From Micromonospora sp. NBC_01813 (lineage in GTDB: Bacteria > Actinomycetota > Actinomycetes > Mycobacteriales > Micromonosporaceae): DNA of 64,000 bases. The first letter of the stretch is position 1. Each line of letters begins with the position of its first letter. Shown piece after piece: positions 43,590 through 51,491 of the stretch. The stretch covers positions 4,091,001-4,155,000 of the forward strand of contig NZ_CP109067.1 in NCBI RefSeq assembly GCF_035917335.1, given 5' to 3'. Position numbers and translations under genes: made by a program. The notes under the pieces were generated by a model that was given only the letters and a program-made list of their open reading frames with translations, ran no database searches and had not been told where the DNA came from.

Positions 43590-44843
43590 ATGGCCGACCA
43601 CACCACCCCCGCAGCCGACACCGCGCAACGACTCGCGGCGGACGACGGCGAACCGTTCCGGGTCCTCGTCACGGCGAACTACTTCGCACCCGGCTGGCGC
43701 GCTGGCGGCCCGGTCCGCTCCATCTCCGACGTACTCGACACGGCCAGCGCCGACATCGAGACGACCCTGCTGACCCGCGACCACGACCTCGGGACCAGCG
43801 AGCCCTATCCGGACCTGTCCGGTCGCTGGGTGCAGTTCGGCCGAACCAAGATCTTCTATCTCGGGGTACGCCGACCGGCACACTGGCGGCTGCTGTGGCG
43901 TCAACTGCGGTCGACACGCTTCGATCTGCTCTACGTGAACAGCGTCTGGTCGACCTTCTCGATTCTGCCGATCGCAATGGCCCGACTCGGCCTGTTGCGG
44001 GTCGGCCACATCCTGGTCGCACCCAGGGGCGAATTCGGCGCGGGCGCACTCCGGCTGCACCGGACCCGCAAACGGATCTTCCTGGCCGGCTGGCGGTGGA
44101 TGCTGTCCCGGCCGCAGGTGCTGTGGCACGCCGCCACACCGATCGAAGCCGCCGACATCCGGCGGGTACTGCCGCGAGCCCGCATCGGGGTCATCGCCGT
44201 GAGCAGCGGCCCCGTACCCGCCCAGAACCCGGCGCGGTTGCCCACGACCGAGCATGCCCGACTGGTCTTCATCGGGCGGATCTCGCCGATGAAGAACCTC
44301 GACCTGGTCCTCGCCGCCCTCGCCCACGTCCCGGTGCCGGTGTCGCTGGACATCTACGGCCCGGTCGGTGACCCCGGGTACTGGCAGCGGTGCCGGCAGT
44401 TGCTCGACGCCCTTCCCGACTCGGCCACCGTCGAGTACCGGGGAGAGCTACGCCCCGACCAGGTCCGCGAGACCTTCTCCCGGTACGACGCGTTCGTGCT
44501 GCCGACCCGCGGCGAGAACTTCGGCAACGCCATCGCGGAGAGCCTCTCCGCGTACTGCCCGGTGGTCTGTTCCGATCGGACGCCCTGGACGTCGGTGCTG
44601 CACGACGGCGGCGGCCTTGTCCTCACCGAGTTGACCCCGTCGGCGTTGGGCGACCTGGTCACCCGGGTCGCCACCGCCACCCCCGAGCAACGGCACCAGG
44701 CCCGGATGGCGGCGGGCGCTGCCTACCGCCGGTGGCGGGCGAGCCGGGCGCAGATCAGCGTGCTGGACCACGCCCGGCAGGTGATCCGCGATGCCGGGCA
44801 TCCGTCGCTGACTGCCCCATCGGTCGGGCCGGCACACCGGTGA
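43590..44843 (+). CDS. GT4-family glycosyltransferase, second
   Basis: 417 residues from the ATG at 43590 with GAGGAGCGAGG upstream. N-terminal half with the acceptor-site pattern TANYFAPGWRAGGPVRS, C-terminal donor half with FIGRISPMKNLDLVL and the PTRGENFGNAIAESLSA motif (EX7E). The early motif and the GG-VR pattern are shared with glycosyltransferases that add later sugars to polysaccharide repeat units. The last 89 bases overlap the acyltransferase gene on the other strand. Confidence 0.87.
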   Translation: MADHTTPAADTAQRLAADDGEPFRVLVTANYFAPGWRAGGPVRSISDVLDTASADIETTLLTRDHDLGTSEPYPDLSGRWVQFGRTKIFYLGVRRPAHWRLLWRQLRSTRFDLLYVNSVWSTFSILPIAMARLGLLRVGHILVAPRGEFGAGALRLHRTRKRIFLAGWRWMLSRPQVLWHAATPIEAADIRRVLPRARIGVIAVSSGPVPAQNPARLPTTEHARLVFIGRISPMKNLDLVLAALAHVPVPVSLDIYGPVGDPGYWQRCRQLLDALPDSATVEYRGELRPDQVRETFSRYDAFVLPTRGENFGNAIAESLSAYCPVVCSDRTPWTSVLHDGGGLVLTELTPSALGDLVTRVATATPEQRHQARMAAGAAYRRWRASRAQISVLDHARQVIRDAGHPSLTAPSVGPAHR

Positions 44844-45468
44844 CCACGACGCCGGCCGGGACGTCCTTCGTCACGCACGCGCCGGCGCCGACGATGGCGG
44901 CACCGCCCACCGTCAGCTGCGGCAGGACGGCCGCCGTGGTGCCGACCAGGACCTCGTCGGCCAACCGGCAGTAGCCGGAGACAGCGGCGAGCGGGTTCAC
45001 CGAGACATAGTCGCCCAAGGTGACGTCGTGCCCGATGGTGCAGTTCTGGTTGAGGTGCACATGCCGGCCAAGGATCACATTGGTCGTGACCCGGGCACCT
45101 CCGGCCGCGAACAGGCCCTCCTGGAAAACACAGTCCGGGCCGATCTCCGCCGCCGGGTGCACCAGCACGGCAGCCGGCAGCCCGTACCCGACGATGGCCT
45201 GGTCGGTCTCGCGACGCAACCGGGGCTGCCCGACCCCGAGGGCGACCTGGGTGGTCGTCGGCTGGCCGGCCAACCACCGGGTCGGACCGAGGAAGGGCAC
45301 CCCGAGCCGCGCCACCAACGCGACGTTCGACTCCGTGGGATAGTCGTCGACGAAACCGAGCACCCGCCATCGGGGCCCGGCCGGAGGCACCGCGTTCAGC
45401 AGCCGGATCACGCCGTACATCTCGCGGCCCATGCCACCCGCGCCCACGATCACCACGTCGGTCGTCAC
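44755..45468 (-). CDS. NeuD/PglD-type sugar acyltransferase
   Basis: 237 residues from a GTG. A Rossmann-like N-terminal half (VIVGAGGMGREM) is followed by the left-handed beta-helix of hexapeptide repeats (NVILGRHVHLNQNCTIGHDV and onward), as in NeuD, PglD and PerB. With the perosamine synthase in the same locus, the likely job is to acylate the 4-amino group of GDP-perosamine using acyl-CoA. The catalytic His is probably the one in the TIGHD segment. The C-terminal 20 residues are irregular. Confidence 0.85.
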   Translation of the reverse strand: MTTDVVIVGAGGMGREMYGVIRLLNAVPPAGPRWRVLGFVDDYPTESNVALVARLGVPFLGPTRWLAGQPTTTQVALGVGQPRLRRETDQAIVGYGLPAAVLVHPAAEIGPDCVFQEGLFAAGGARVTTNVILGRHVHLNQNCTIGHDVTLGDYVSVNPLAAVSGYCRLADEVLVGTTAAVLPQLTVGGAAIVGAGACVTKDVPAGVVVTGVPARPMGQSATDARHRGSPAGRGPAR

Positions 45469-45542
45469 CGCCGCCCCCTCCCGTACGCCGAGTGCCCTTT
45501 CGAAGTCTGAACCGTCCCGCAGCGCTGACGGTGACGGCCCGG

Positions 45543-46346
45543 TCAGGACGAGGTCGCCGCCCGGCGGTAGGCGCTCGGGGTGAAGCCGAGCACCGTACGG
45601 AACTCGGTGGCCAGATGCGCCTGGTCGGCGTAACCGAGCTGGGCCGCCAGCGCGGCCAGATCAGTGCCCGGTTCGGTACGCAGCAGTTGCGCGGCCTCCT
45701 GCAGCCGACGGCGGCGGATCATCGTCGACGGCGGCAGGCCGACGTAGCGGCGGGCCAGCCGCTGCACGGTCCGGGTCGAAACGTGCAGCCGGTCGGCGAT
45801 GTCCTCCACCCGCAGCACCAGCGGGTCGGTGTCGACCAGCTCGGCCAGTTCGTTGGCGAGCAGCGCCTCCGGGCCGGGCGGCTCCATCGTCTCAGCGAGC
45901 CAACCCGCGAAGACATCCACGGTCCGCGCGAGCCGCCCCGACTCGTCAGCCGGCTGGTCAGCTGGAGCGCGCATCGCGTCGGCCACCCGAGTGTGCAGGT
46001 CGGGCAACTCCACCGTGCGGGAGGTGTCCCGGATCTGTTCCGGATCCGAGATGAACGACGGCACCGCCGCCGGGCGCAGCAGGGCACCGACCGCCCACCC
46101 GGTTCCGGTCAGATCCCGGTACGACCGGCGCGTCGTCGCGCCGACCAGCTCCACCGCGTCCGGCCCGACGACCAGATTGCAGGCCGGAAACGCGATGACC
46201 TGTTGGCGCGACGTCCGGCCCGGCGCGATCCGCCACTGCGGGATCCAGAACCAGCGGACCAGCGACGCGACCTTCTCCGGCGGCGGCAGCCGGGCGAAGG
46301 TCGGCAACCGGGCCGGGTACAGGATGCCGCGATGCGCCGAACTCAC
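45543..46346 (-). CDS. AraC-family regulator
   Basis: About 267 residues from the GTG at 46346; the frame is open to 46538 but that part overlaps the VOC gene start. Two helix-turn-helix motifs at the C-terminus (about 190-265), with IADRLHVSTRTVQRLARRYVG and LAAQLGYADQAHLATEF. The N-terminal half is a ligand domain of the DUF6597 kind. Divergent from a VOC gene; probably regulates it. Confidence 0.85.
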   Translation of the reverse strand: MSSAHRGILYPARLPTFARLPPPEKVASLVRWFWIPQWRIAPGRTSRQQVIAFPACNLVVGPDAVELVGATTRRSYRDLTGTGWAVGALLRPAAVPSFISDPEQIRDTSRTVELPDLHTRVADAMRAPADQPADESGRLARTVDVFAGWLAETMEPPGPEALLANELAELVDTDPLVLRVEDIADRLHVSTRTVQRLARRYVGLPPSTMIRRRRLQEAAQLLRTEPGTDLAALAAQLGYADQAHLATEFRTVLGFTPSAYRRAATSS

Positions 46347-46436
46347 GACCGTCAGGCTACGGCCCGCGTCGCCGAGCGGCCGGCTGTCGGGCGGCTGGCT
46401 GTCGCGAATCTCCAAGCCACCGCAGGTGAGCCGGCC

Positions 46437-46442
46437 TAGGGT
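46437..46442 (+). promoter_or_regulatory. Leaderless -10 box before the VOC gene
   Basis: TAGGGT ends 7 bases before the ATG at 46450; no ribosome site. Confidence 0.45.
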
Positions 46443-46449
46443 CGCAACC

Positions 46450-46947
46450 ATGACCGACACGATCCAGGCCGCCGACGGCCAGTACACGACCAACGGTACG
46501 CCGCACGGCGTCACCAGTCTGACCCCGTTCCTGGCCATCGCTGACGCACGCGGCGCGATCGCCTTCTACCGGGACGTGTTCGCCGCCCGGGTGGTGGACG
46601 TGACGGAGATGGGCGGTGCCGTGGTGCATGCCGTACTCGACTTCGGCAACGGCCAGTTGCAGCTCGGCGAGCCGTCTCCCGCGTACGGACTGGTCGCCGG
46701 GCCGGCGGGCGACGACGACTGCTACTCGATGGGGTTGTACTGCCCCGACGTCGACGCGACGCTCGCCCGGGCGGTCGCGGCCGGCGCGACGGTACGGGAA
46801 CCGGCAGCGACGTTCGTCTCCGGTGACCGCTTCGCCAGCGTCCGGGACCCGTTCGGGGTCCGCTGGTCGATCATGACCCGGGTCGAGGACCTCTCCGAGG
46901 CCGAGAGCGCCCGACTGGTCGCCGAGTGGGCCGCCCAGCAGGGCTGA
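46450..46947 (+). CDS. VOC protein of the PhnB/3-demethylubiquinone group
   Basis: 165 residues. Single VOC domain of PhnB-like size with SLTPFLAIADARGAIAFYRDVFAARVV near the start and FASVRDPFGVRWSIM near the end. Exact reaction unknown. Leaderless. The last 77 bases overlap the secreted-protein gene on the minus strand. Confidence 0.87.
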   Translation: MTDTIQAADGQYTTNGTPHGVTSLTPFLAIADARGAIAFYRDVFAARVVDVTEMGGAVVHAVLDFGNGQLQLGEPSPAYGLVAGPAGDDDCYSMGLYCPDVDATLARAVAAGATVREPAATFVSGDRFASVRDPFGVRWSIMTRVEDLSEAESARLVAEWAAQQG

Positions 46948-47431
46948 CTGGCTCGCCGGTCGTAGTGGGCTCGGCTGTCACCGGGGTCCGGCCGCGATCC
47001 CACGCGCGGTGCGTCGCTGTGGTGATGTTCCGGACGATGTCGGCGGCACCACCGTCGAAGTTGGCGTACGCCATTCCGACGGCGTGGTAGTTACCCGGCA
47101 CGCAGGACACCATGTTCACCTTGTACGCGTACATGCTGTTCCGGTTGGCGACGCTGACGCCGCCCACCGACACCCCGTCGCGGTACAGGTAGAGGTAGCC
47201 GCCGACGCCCGCGATGATCTGGTTGCAGGAGACCTCGACCAGGGAGTAGACGTACGACTTGCCCTGCTGGGTCGGCGTGGTGACCCGGATGTTGCAGCTG
47301 ATGGCGGCAGCCTGCAGGCTGTCACCGCCCTTGGCCGCGACGGCGCCGGCCGGCGCGGCCGAGGCGGCACCCGCCCCGGCTGCGCCGAAGACGGCGGCCA
47401 GGACGACCGCGAAGAACAGCCGGATCGCCAC
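46871..47431 (-). CDS. Small secreted protein with cysteine-rich beta domain
   Basis: 186 residues, signal peptide at about 1-25 (cleaved after SAA). The mature part has three cysteines (about residues 46, 70 and 110) in a beta-rich domain with repeated Tyr/Val strands. A basic Pro/Arg tail from about residue 140 lies mostly in the region that overlaps the VOC gene, so that tail may not be conserved. Family unknown; similar small secreted proteins are common in Micromonospora and their targets are not known. Confidence 0.62.
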   Translation of the reverse strand: MAIRLFFAVVLAAVFGAAGAGAASAAPAGAVAAKGGDSLQAAAISCNIRVTTPTQQGKSYVYSLVEVSCNQIIAGVGGYLYLYRDGVSVGGVSVANRNSMYAYKVNMVSCVPGNYHAVGMAYANFDGGAADIVRNITTATHRAWDRGRTPVTAEPTTTGEPVSPAGRPTRRPVGRSRPRRGPRPGS

Positions 47432-47560
47432 TGGATCATGGCTGTAGGCCGGTCCAGCTCATGCCTGCAGGCCTCCGCCCCGGAACGTCGCCGCAGGTCC
47501 CCCGCCCGGCACCGGGAGCCTCGCGTCGTAAGCGCTCCGGCACTACGTGAGCTGCGACAA

Positions 47561-49282
47561 CTACTCCCGCTTCCATCGGCCTGGTTTCACGTACGTCGTT
47601 CCCCGCCGCTCTCCCTGAGCCTCAAGTTTTCCCTCCCGCGCCAATCGCCTCAGCAATCGACTCGCCTGCTCGGAACCGAGCGAGCAGAGATCGGCTGCCT
47701 GCGATCGGCTTATCCGGCCGTGAGCGTCCACGTATTGCAACACCATTTGCTCTTGTTGCAATGGCTCGAAGCCGCGGATCCGCACGTATCCGGAAGGGGC
47801 CTCCAGCGCCCGGTATACCGCCGCCGACAGGTGCCAACTACGCCCTTTACCTTCCCCCCGAGCTTCCACCCAACCTCGTTCCACCATACGGGCGAGGAGA
47901 GTCCGCGTCTCAGCATCGGTCCGTTGCAGCACATGAGCCAACGCCCCGGTGCTGGCCCGGCGCTCCCGTTCAAGTTCCGAGAGGATTTGAAGTTCAGGGA
48001 GGCCCAGTGGCGCTCCTTGCTGGTTCTCCTGCTCGATCACCCATCGGGTGATCGAGAGATTCGCCGGCCCACCCGGAAGAACTGCAACTACTTGATCCCC
48101 CGAGCTCCGTCCGTAGTCCGGGGCCGACCGACCGAGCCTCAACTGCTCGGCGAATATGCGGTTGATTCCGCGCCCCGTTCGTTCCACCAGACCGATCCGC
48201 TTGAAAGCATCAGCCAGTAACGGACTGCGAGGATGCGGTGGCGCGACGAGCAAGTTGTCCAGCCGTATGCCCGACGGGAACCCACCCGGGCTCGATATTT
48301 CCAACTGGTCCTCGGTCCACTGCACATGCACGGCACCACGACGCGTATAGTCTCGATGGATGAGCGCGTTGGCCAGCGCTTCACGAAACGCGGTCTCGGA
48401 GTAGGTGGCAACCGACACACGAAACAGACCAAATTGCAGCTCATCTTCCTGAATCCTGGCCTTGAAGCGTGCGAACATCTCCTCAGCCAACCTGAACAGA
48501 GGATATGGCATGAAATCGTTCACTTGGACCTCAAGACCCCGCAGAACCTGAAATGCTGCGTCATGCGTGGGCAAGTAATCCCGAATAGCATCGACCTTCC
48601 CGAAGAGGAGAAGTGCCCCCGCAGTAACAGCCGTATCGTTCCGCATCAGTCCTAGCGCATTCGCGATTTCACGATCAGACAGTGTTGCAAGGAGACGGTC
48701 AGCAGCAGCACCCGATGCGCCAGCCAACCGTCGTGCACGCTCGAACTCCAGCGGATCGAGATCTTCCCAGTTTGTACCGCCAACGCTGAGCGTTGCCCAG
48801 TCCACTGCGCCGCGATCCACCTCGTGTGCCAGCATTTCGTGAGCATGGTACGGAAGACATGTCGGCCTACCATCGCCGGCAACCGCCCGCCGCACATAAG
48901 TGCCTCTCGTTGTCCCAACGACGCGAGGGCTGTCCGGGACGCGGAGGACCAGGACTTCCTTCTGTCCGACCTGAACCACCTCGGCCGTCACAGAGAGAGG
49001 CGGTTGGGTGGAGTTCGCGACAAGAGCCTGCAGGCGAAGTGGGTCCGTTCTGCCTGCCTCGTGGCGGGGACGGGCACCCGCAACCGTGCCGTCGTCCTCC
49101 ACCCCGACCAGGAGAACTCCCCCTCGACCGTTGGCAAGGCAGACCACCGCCTCGACAAGGTCACGGTCGTTGAGCCGTTCACGCAGCTCACCCTTGAACT
49201 CGACGTCGTACTGCTCACCGGCTGCCACCCAGCGGGCAACCTGGGCGGACAGATCACTCACCCCGTCAGCAGAAGCCGTCAC
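47561..49282 (-). CDS. AlbA/Schlafen-type ATP-binding regulator
   Basis: 573 residues from the GTG at 49282, because GGAGG then has proper spacing; a TTG 6 bases upstream is too close. The AlbA_2 domain at about 10-130 contains YDVEFKGELRER and LANGRGGVLLVGVEDDG, as in Schlafen-like proteins. A linker follows, then a GHKL-type ATPase-like segment at about 290-390 (EALANALIHRDYTRRG, SPGGFPSGI). A long C-terminal part ends in two winged-helix units (about 420-570). Such proteins act as ATP-dependent transcription regulators, some in phage defence. The operator-like repeats upstream suggest autoregulation. No partner gene is nearby. Confidence 0.82.
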   Translation of the reverse strand: MTASADGVSDLSAQVARWVAAGEQYDVEFKGELRERLNDRDLVEAVVCLANGRGGVLLVGVEDDGTVAGARPRHEAGRTDPLRLQALVANSTQPPLSVTAEVVQVGQKEVLVLRVPDSPRVVGTTRGTYVRRAVAGDGRPTCLPYHAHEMLAHEVDRGAVDWATLSVGGTNWEDLDPLEFERARRLAGASGAAADRLLATLSDREIANALGLMRNDTAVTAGALLLFGKVDAIRDYLPTHDAAFQVLRGLEVQVNDFMPYPLFRLAEEMFARFKARIQEDELQFGLFRVSVATYSETAFREALANALIHRDYTRRGAVHVQWTEDQLEISSPGGFPSGIRLDNLLVAPPHPRSPLLADAFKRIGLVERTGRGINRIFAEQLRLGRSAPDYGRSSGDQVVAVLPGGPANLSITRWVIEQENQQGAPLGLPELQILSELERERRASTGALAHVLQRTDAETRTLLARMVERGWVEARGEGKGRSWHLSAAVYRALEAPSGYVRIRGFEPLQQEQMVLQYVDAHGRISRSQAADLCSLGSEQASRLLRRLAREGKLEAQGERRGTTYVKPGRWKRE

Positions 49283-49296
49283 GACCAACCTCCGTA

Positions 49297-49353
49297 TGCG
49301 CAGTTATGCGTACTCTTCGCAGCGCCTACACAATAGTCGCATAACTTTGCGCA
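49297..49353. promoter_or_regulatory. Imperfect palindrome before the AlbA gene
   Basis: TGCGCAGTTATGCG (49297-49310) and CGCATAACTTTGCGCA (49338-49353) form an inverted pair, with a 2-base indel between arms and a 27-bp centre. A further GCGCAAA element follows at 49358. Location upstream of the gene and AT-rich content fit an autoregulatory operator. Confidence 0.5.
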
Positions 49354-49451
49354 CCACGCGCAAATCTCAGCCCGGTGAGTTACGGCCGAACGTCGGCTCC
49401 CCACCATGCGCCACACACAGTCTGCGGCTCCGTCAGCCAGCCAACCCGACG

Positions 49452-49492
49452 AAAAAATCGAGGGCAGGCTCTCGATTGCCGAGAACCTGCCC
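49452..49492 (-). terminator. Intrinsic terminator of the tRNA gene
   Basis: GGGCAGG/CCTGCCC arms with an inner TCTCG/CGAGA stem (49462-49492), followed on the minus strand by six T residues (49457 down to 49452). Lies 17 bp beyond the tRNA 3' end. Confidence 0.88.
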
Positions 49493-49507
49493 TTGACGTG
49501 CCGATCT

Positions 49508-49585
<78 letters not shown>

Positions 49586-49705
49586 CTGATCGGGACGGCC
49601 CCTGCCGGAAACCAGCAGTTGGACCGGCGACAAGGCTAACAGGTCGGCAACCTGCTGCGCGAATCCCTCCCCGTGCGCCACCCCATCACCCCTCGCCCCC
49701 AAGAT

Positions 49706-49773
49706 CCCGACGATCTTGCACTTATCGATGGACAATCCCGACAAAAGCTCTCGATAAGTGCAAGATCGTCGGG
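49706..49773. repeat. Long perfect inverted repeat near the tRNA
   Basis: Perfect 23-bp arms (49706-49728 and 49751-49773), beginning CCCGACGATCTTGCACTT, with a 22-bp centre. It lies between the tRNA-Ala gene and the sepX stop. The palindrome suits a REP-like intergenic element or a cruciform rather than a normal operator. Confidence 0.8.
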
Positions 49774-49776
49774 GAA

Positions 49777-49808
49777 GGGGATCGTCGGGAAAGGGGATCG
49801 TCGGGAAA
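49777..49808. repeat. 16-bp tandem repeat adjoining the palindrome
   Basis: Two exact 16-bp units (GGGGATCGTCGGGAAA) directly follow the palindrome; a degenerate unit precedes them and shares GATCGTCGGG with the palindrome arm, indicating growth from it. Confidence 0.8.
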
Positions 49809-49817
49809 GGCGGGGGG

Positions 49818-50699
49818 TCAGGAGCGGGGGGTGTCGTAGCTGCGGCCGGCTTCGTAGGGCCGACCGCGCAGGCCACCCGTACGGCGGTAGGAGACCGAAC
49901 CAGCCACCCCGCCGCCGCCACTGGCCGCCGCCGGCAGATCCCGGGGCCGGTCCAGGCCCATCGCGGCCCGGCGCACCACCTCCCGTTGGGCGGCCAACCG
50001 GCGCTGCTGCTCGCGGCGGGCGGCGGCCCGACGGGCCTGCTCCCGGCGTACCTCGGCCTGCCGGTCGGCCAGCCAGGCAGCCTCCCGAGCCCGCAACCGA
50101 CGGCGACGCCGCTCGGCGACCGCCCGGTTGCGCAGATGCACCAGGTACGCGGCGAGCAGCAACCCGGTGACGGCGAAGCTGATCCAGAATCCGGGGCCGA
50201 CCACCACCACGCCGATCAGCTCGACCAGGTTGAGCAGCAGCAGCGCGGCGAACACCCGACGCCGGCGGACCACCGCCGGGGTGTGCCGGCGCGCTGGCGG
50301 TCGGCGACGTCGCCCGGCGGCGGCGGGAACCAGCCGCAGCCGGCCGGACCGCCGGCCGCCAGCCGGACCGCCGGAGGAAGGCACGGCAGAGGTCGGCACG
50401 GCGGAGCGGGGCGACGCCGAGACCGGTGCGGACGGGTCATTGAACGCTTCGCCCGCCGACGCCGTACCACCATCCGAACCCACCCCGGCCCGTACGGTGA
50501 GCCGGCGGCCCGGTGGCGGATTCACCGGGTGCCTTCCGGGCACGGTGCGACGACGGCGGCGGCGTTGCAGCACCCGCGCCGTCGACTGCGCCCGCTCCGC
50601 CACCAGGCGCTCGGTAGCGTCGTACCGGCGTACCAACGCCGGAGCGAGAGCGAGCAGCCCGGCGGCGGCGAGGACGGCGAGGAGCACCGAGGTCGGCAC
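49818..50699 (-). CDS. SepX/GlpR-like divisome membrane protein
   Basis: About 293 residues from the GTG at 50699 (a GTG two codons earlier is also possible). One membrane helix right at the N-terminus, followed by a conserved-looking ALVRRYDATERL segment, a long Pro/Ser/Gly linker, two further helices at about 150-190, and an Arg/Gln/Ala-rich coiled-coil-like tail at about 200-265. This is the layout of SepX (Streptomyces) and GlpR (Corynebacterium), which recruit or bind the gephyrin-like protein Glp at the FtsZ ring. Its partner is encoded two genes upstream in the same operon, matching the known locus order. Confidence 0.75.
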   Translation of the reverse strand: MPTSVLLAVLAAAGLLALAPALVRRYDATERLVAERAQSTARVLQRRRRRRTVPGRHPVNPPPGRRLTVRAGVGSDGGTASAGEAFNDPSAPVSASPRSAVPTSAVPSSGGPAGGRRSGRLRLVPAAAGRRRRPPARRHTPAVVRRRRVFAALLLLNLVELIGVVVVGPGFWISFAVTGLLLAAYLVHLRNRAVAERRRRRLRAREAAWLADRQAEVRREQARRAAARREQQRRLAAQREVVRRAAMGLDRPRDLPAAASGGGGVAGSVSYRRTGGLRGRPYEAGRSYDTPRS

Positions 50700-50849
50700 C
50701 CTCACCCCTCCCGTCAACCCGAGGCAACCAGCGACCCGCACGCGGAACATGAAGGCTTGATCGGTTGCCGTACCTTCTCGTTACTTGAGGTTACGGGCGT
50801 CCGACCAGGATCTTTGTACGCCGCGCCGAGGCGCTACCGGTGGTTGTGC

Positions 50850-51491
50850 TCAACGGTGAGTGGACTGCAGCCGCCGCCAGCGGGCCAGCAGTCCACCCTC
50901 TACCAGGACTTCTTCACTGGTCAGGGCATATCCGATGTGGTCTCGCCAGGCACCGGCGATGTGCATGTACCGATGATGGTAGGCCTCCTCACGGAAACCC
51001 AGCTTTTCCACTACTCGCCGTGACGGAGCGTTCTCAGGACGAATGTTGATCTCGATCCGGTGCAACCCCGCGGCGGCGAACGCATGGTCGACCGCCAGCG
51101 ACAACGCCGTCGGAATCACTCCCCGGCCGGCCACCGCCGAGTCCACCCAGTAGCCGGCGTAGCCGGAGCAGAACGCCCGACGCACGATGTTGCCGATGTT
51201 GAGATGGCCGACGAGGCGCTCCACGCCCGACTCGACCAGACAGACGGCGAACGGCAGGCTCTCCCCGCGCCGCGACTGACGGCGCTGGTCCCGGTAGAGA
51301 TAGCGGAACGCGTCCGGTGAGTTCAGCTCGTGCCACGGGCCCGGCGGGGCCGACTCCCACGGCGCCAGCCACTGCTCGTTGCGCCGGCGCACCGCCGACC
51401 AGTCGGCGGCGTCACTGCGGCGGTACGGCCGCAGCCGCACCGGCCCGTCGGCCAGCACCACCGGCCAGCCCAGCACACCGTCGCCCATCAT
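50850..51491 (-). CDS. GNAT acetyltransferase of the Glp/GalU operon
   Basis: 213 residues from the ATG at 51491, which overlaps the glp stop (ATGA). RimJ/RimL-like: GYWVDSAVAGRGVIPTALSLAV holds the acetyl-CoA loop, and RVVEKLGFREEAYHHRYMHI the late signature. Protein N-terminal acetylation is the usual role of this group. The same gene order (galU, glp/moeA, rimJ-like, sepX) is conserved in actinobacteria. Confidence 0.88.
   Translation of the reverse strand: MMGDGVLGWPVVLADGPVRLRPYRRSDAADWSAVRRRNEQWLAPWESAPPGPWHELNSPDAFRYLYRDQRRQSRRGESLPFAVCLVESGVERLVGHLNIGNIVRRAFCSGYAGYWVDSAVAGRGVIPTALSLAVDHAFAAAGLHRIEINIRPENAPSRRVVEKLGFREEAYHHRYMHIAGAWRDHIGYALTSEEVLVEGGLLARWRRLQSTHR

Noticed and set aside
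43590-44843. Whether the polysaccharide locus is a secondary-metabolite gene cluster
   Set aside because: DegT, Gmd and glycosyltransferases also occur in antibiotic clusters, but no polyketide, peptide-synthetase or terpene gene is present, while Wzx/Wzy-like membrane proteins are.
49681-49820. A CRISPR array suggested by repeats near the tRNA
   Set aside because: The repeats are one palindrome and two contiguous 16-bp units without spacers; no cas genes are present, and the Cas4-like cysteines at 59309 belong to a stand-alone RecB-type protein.
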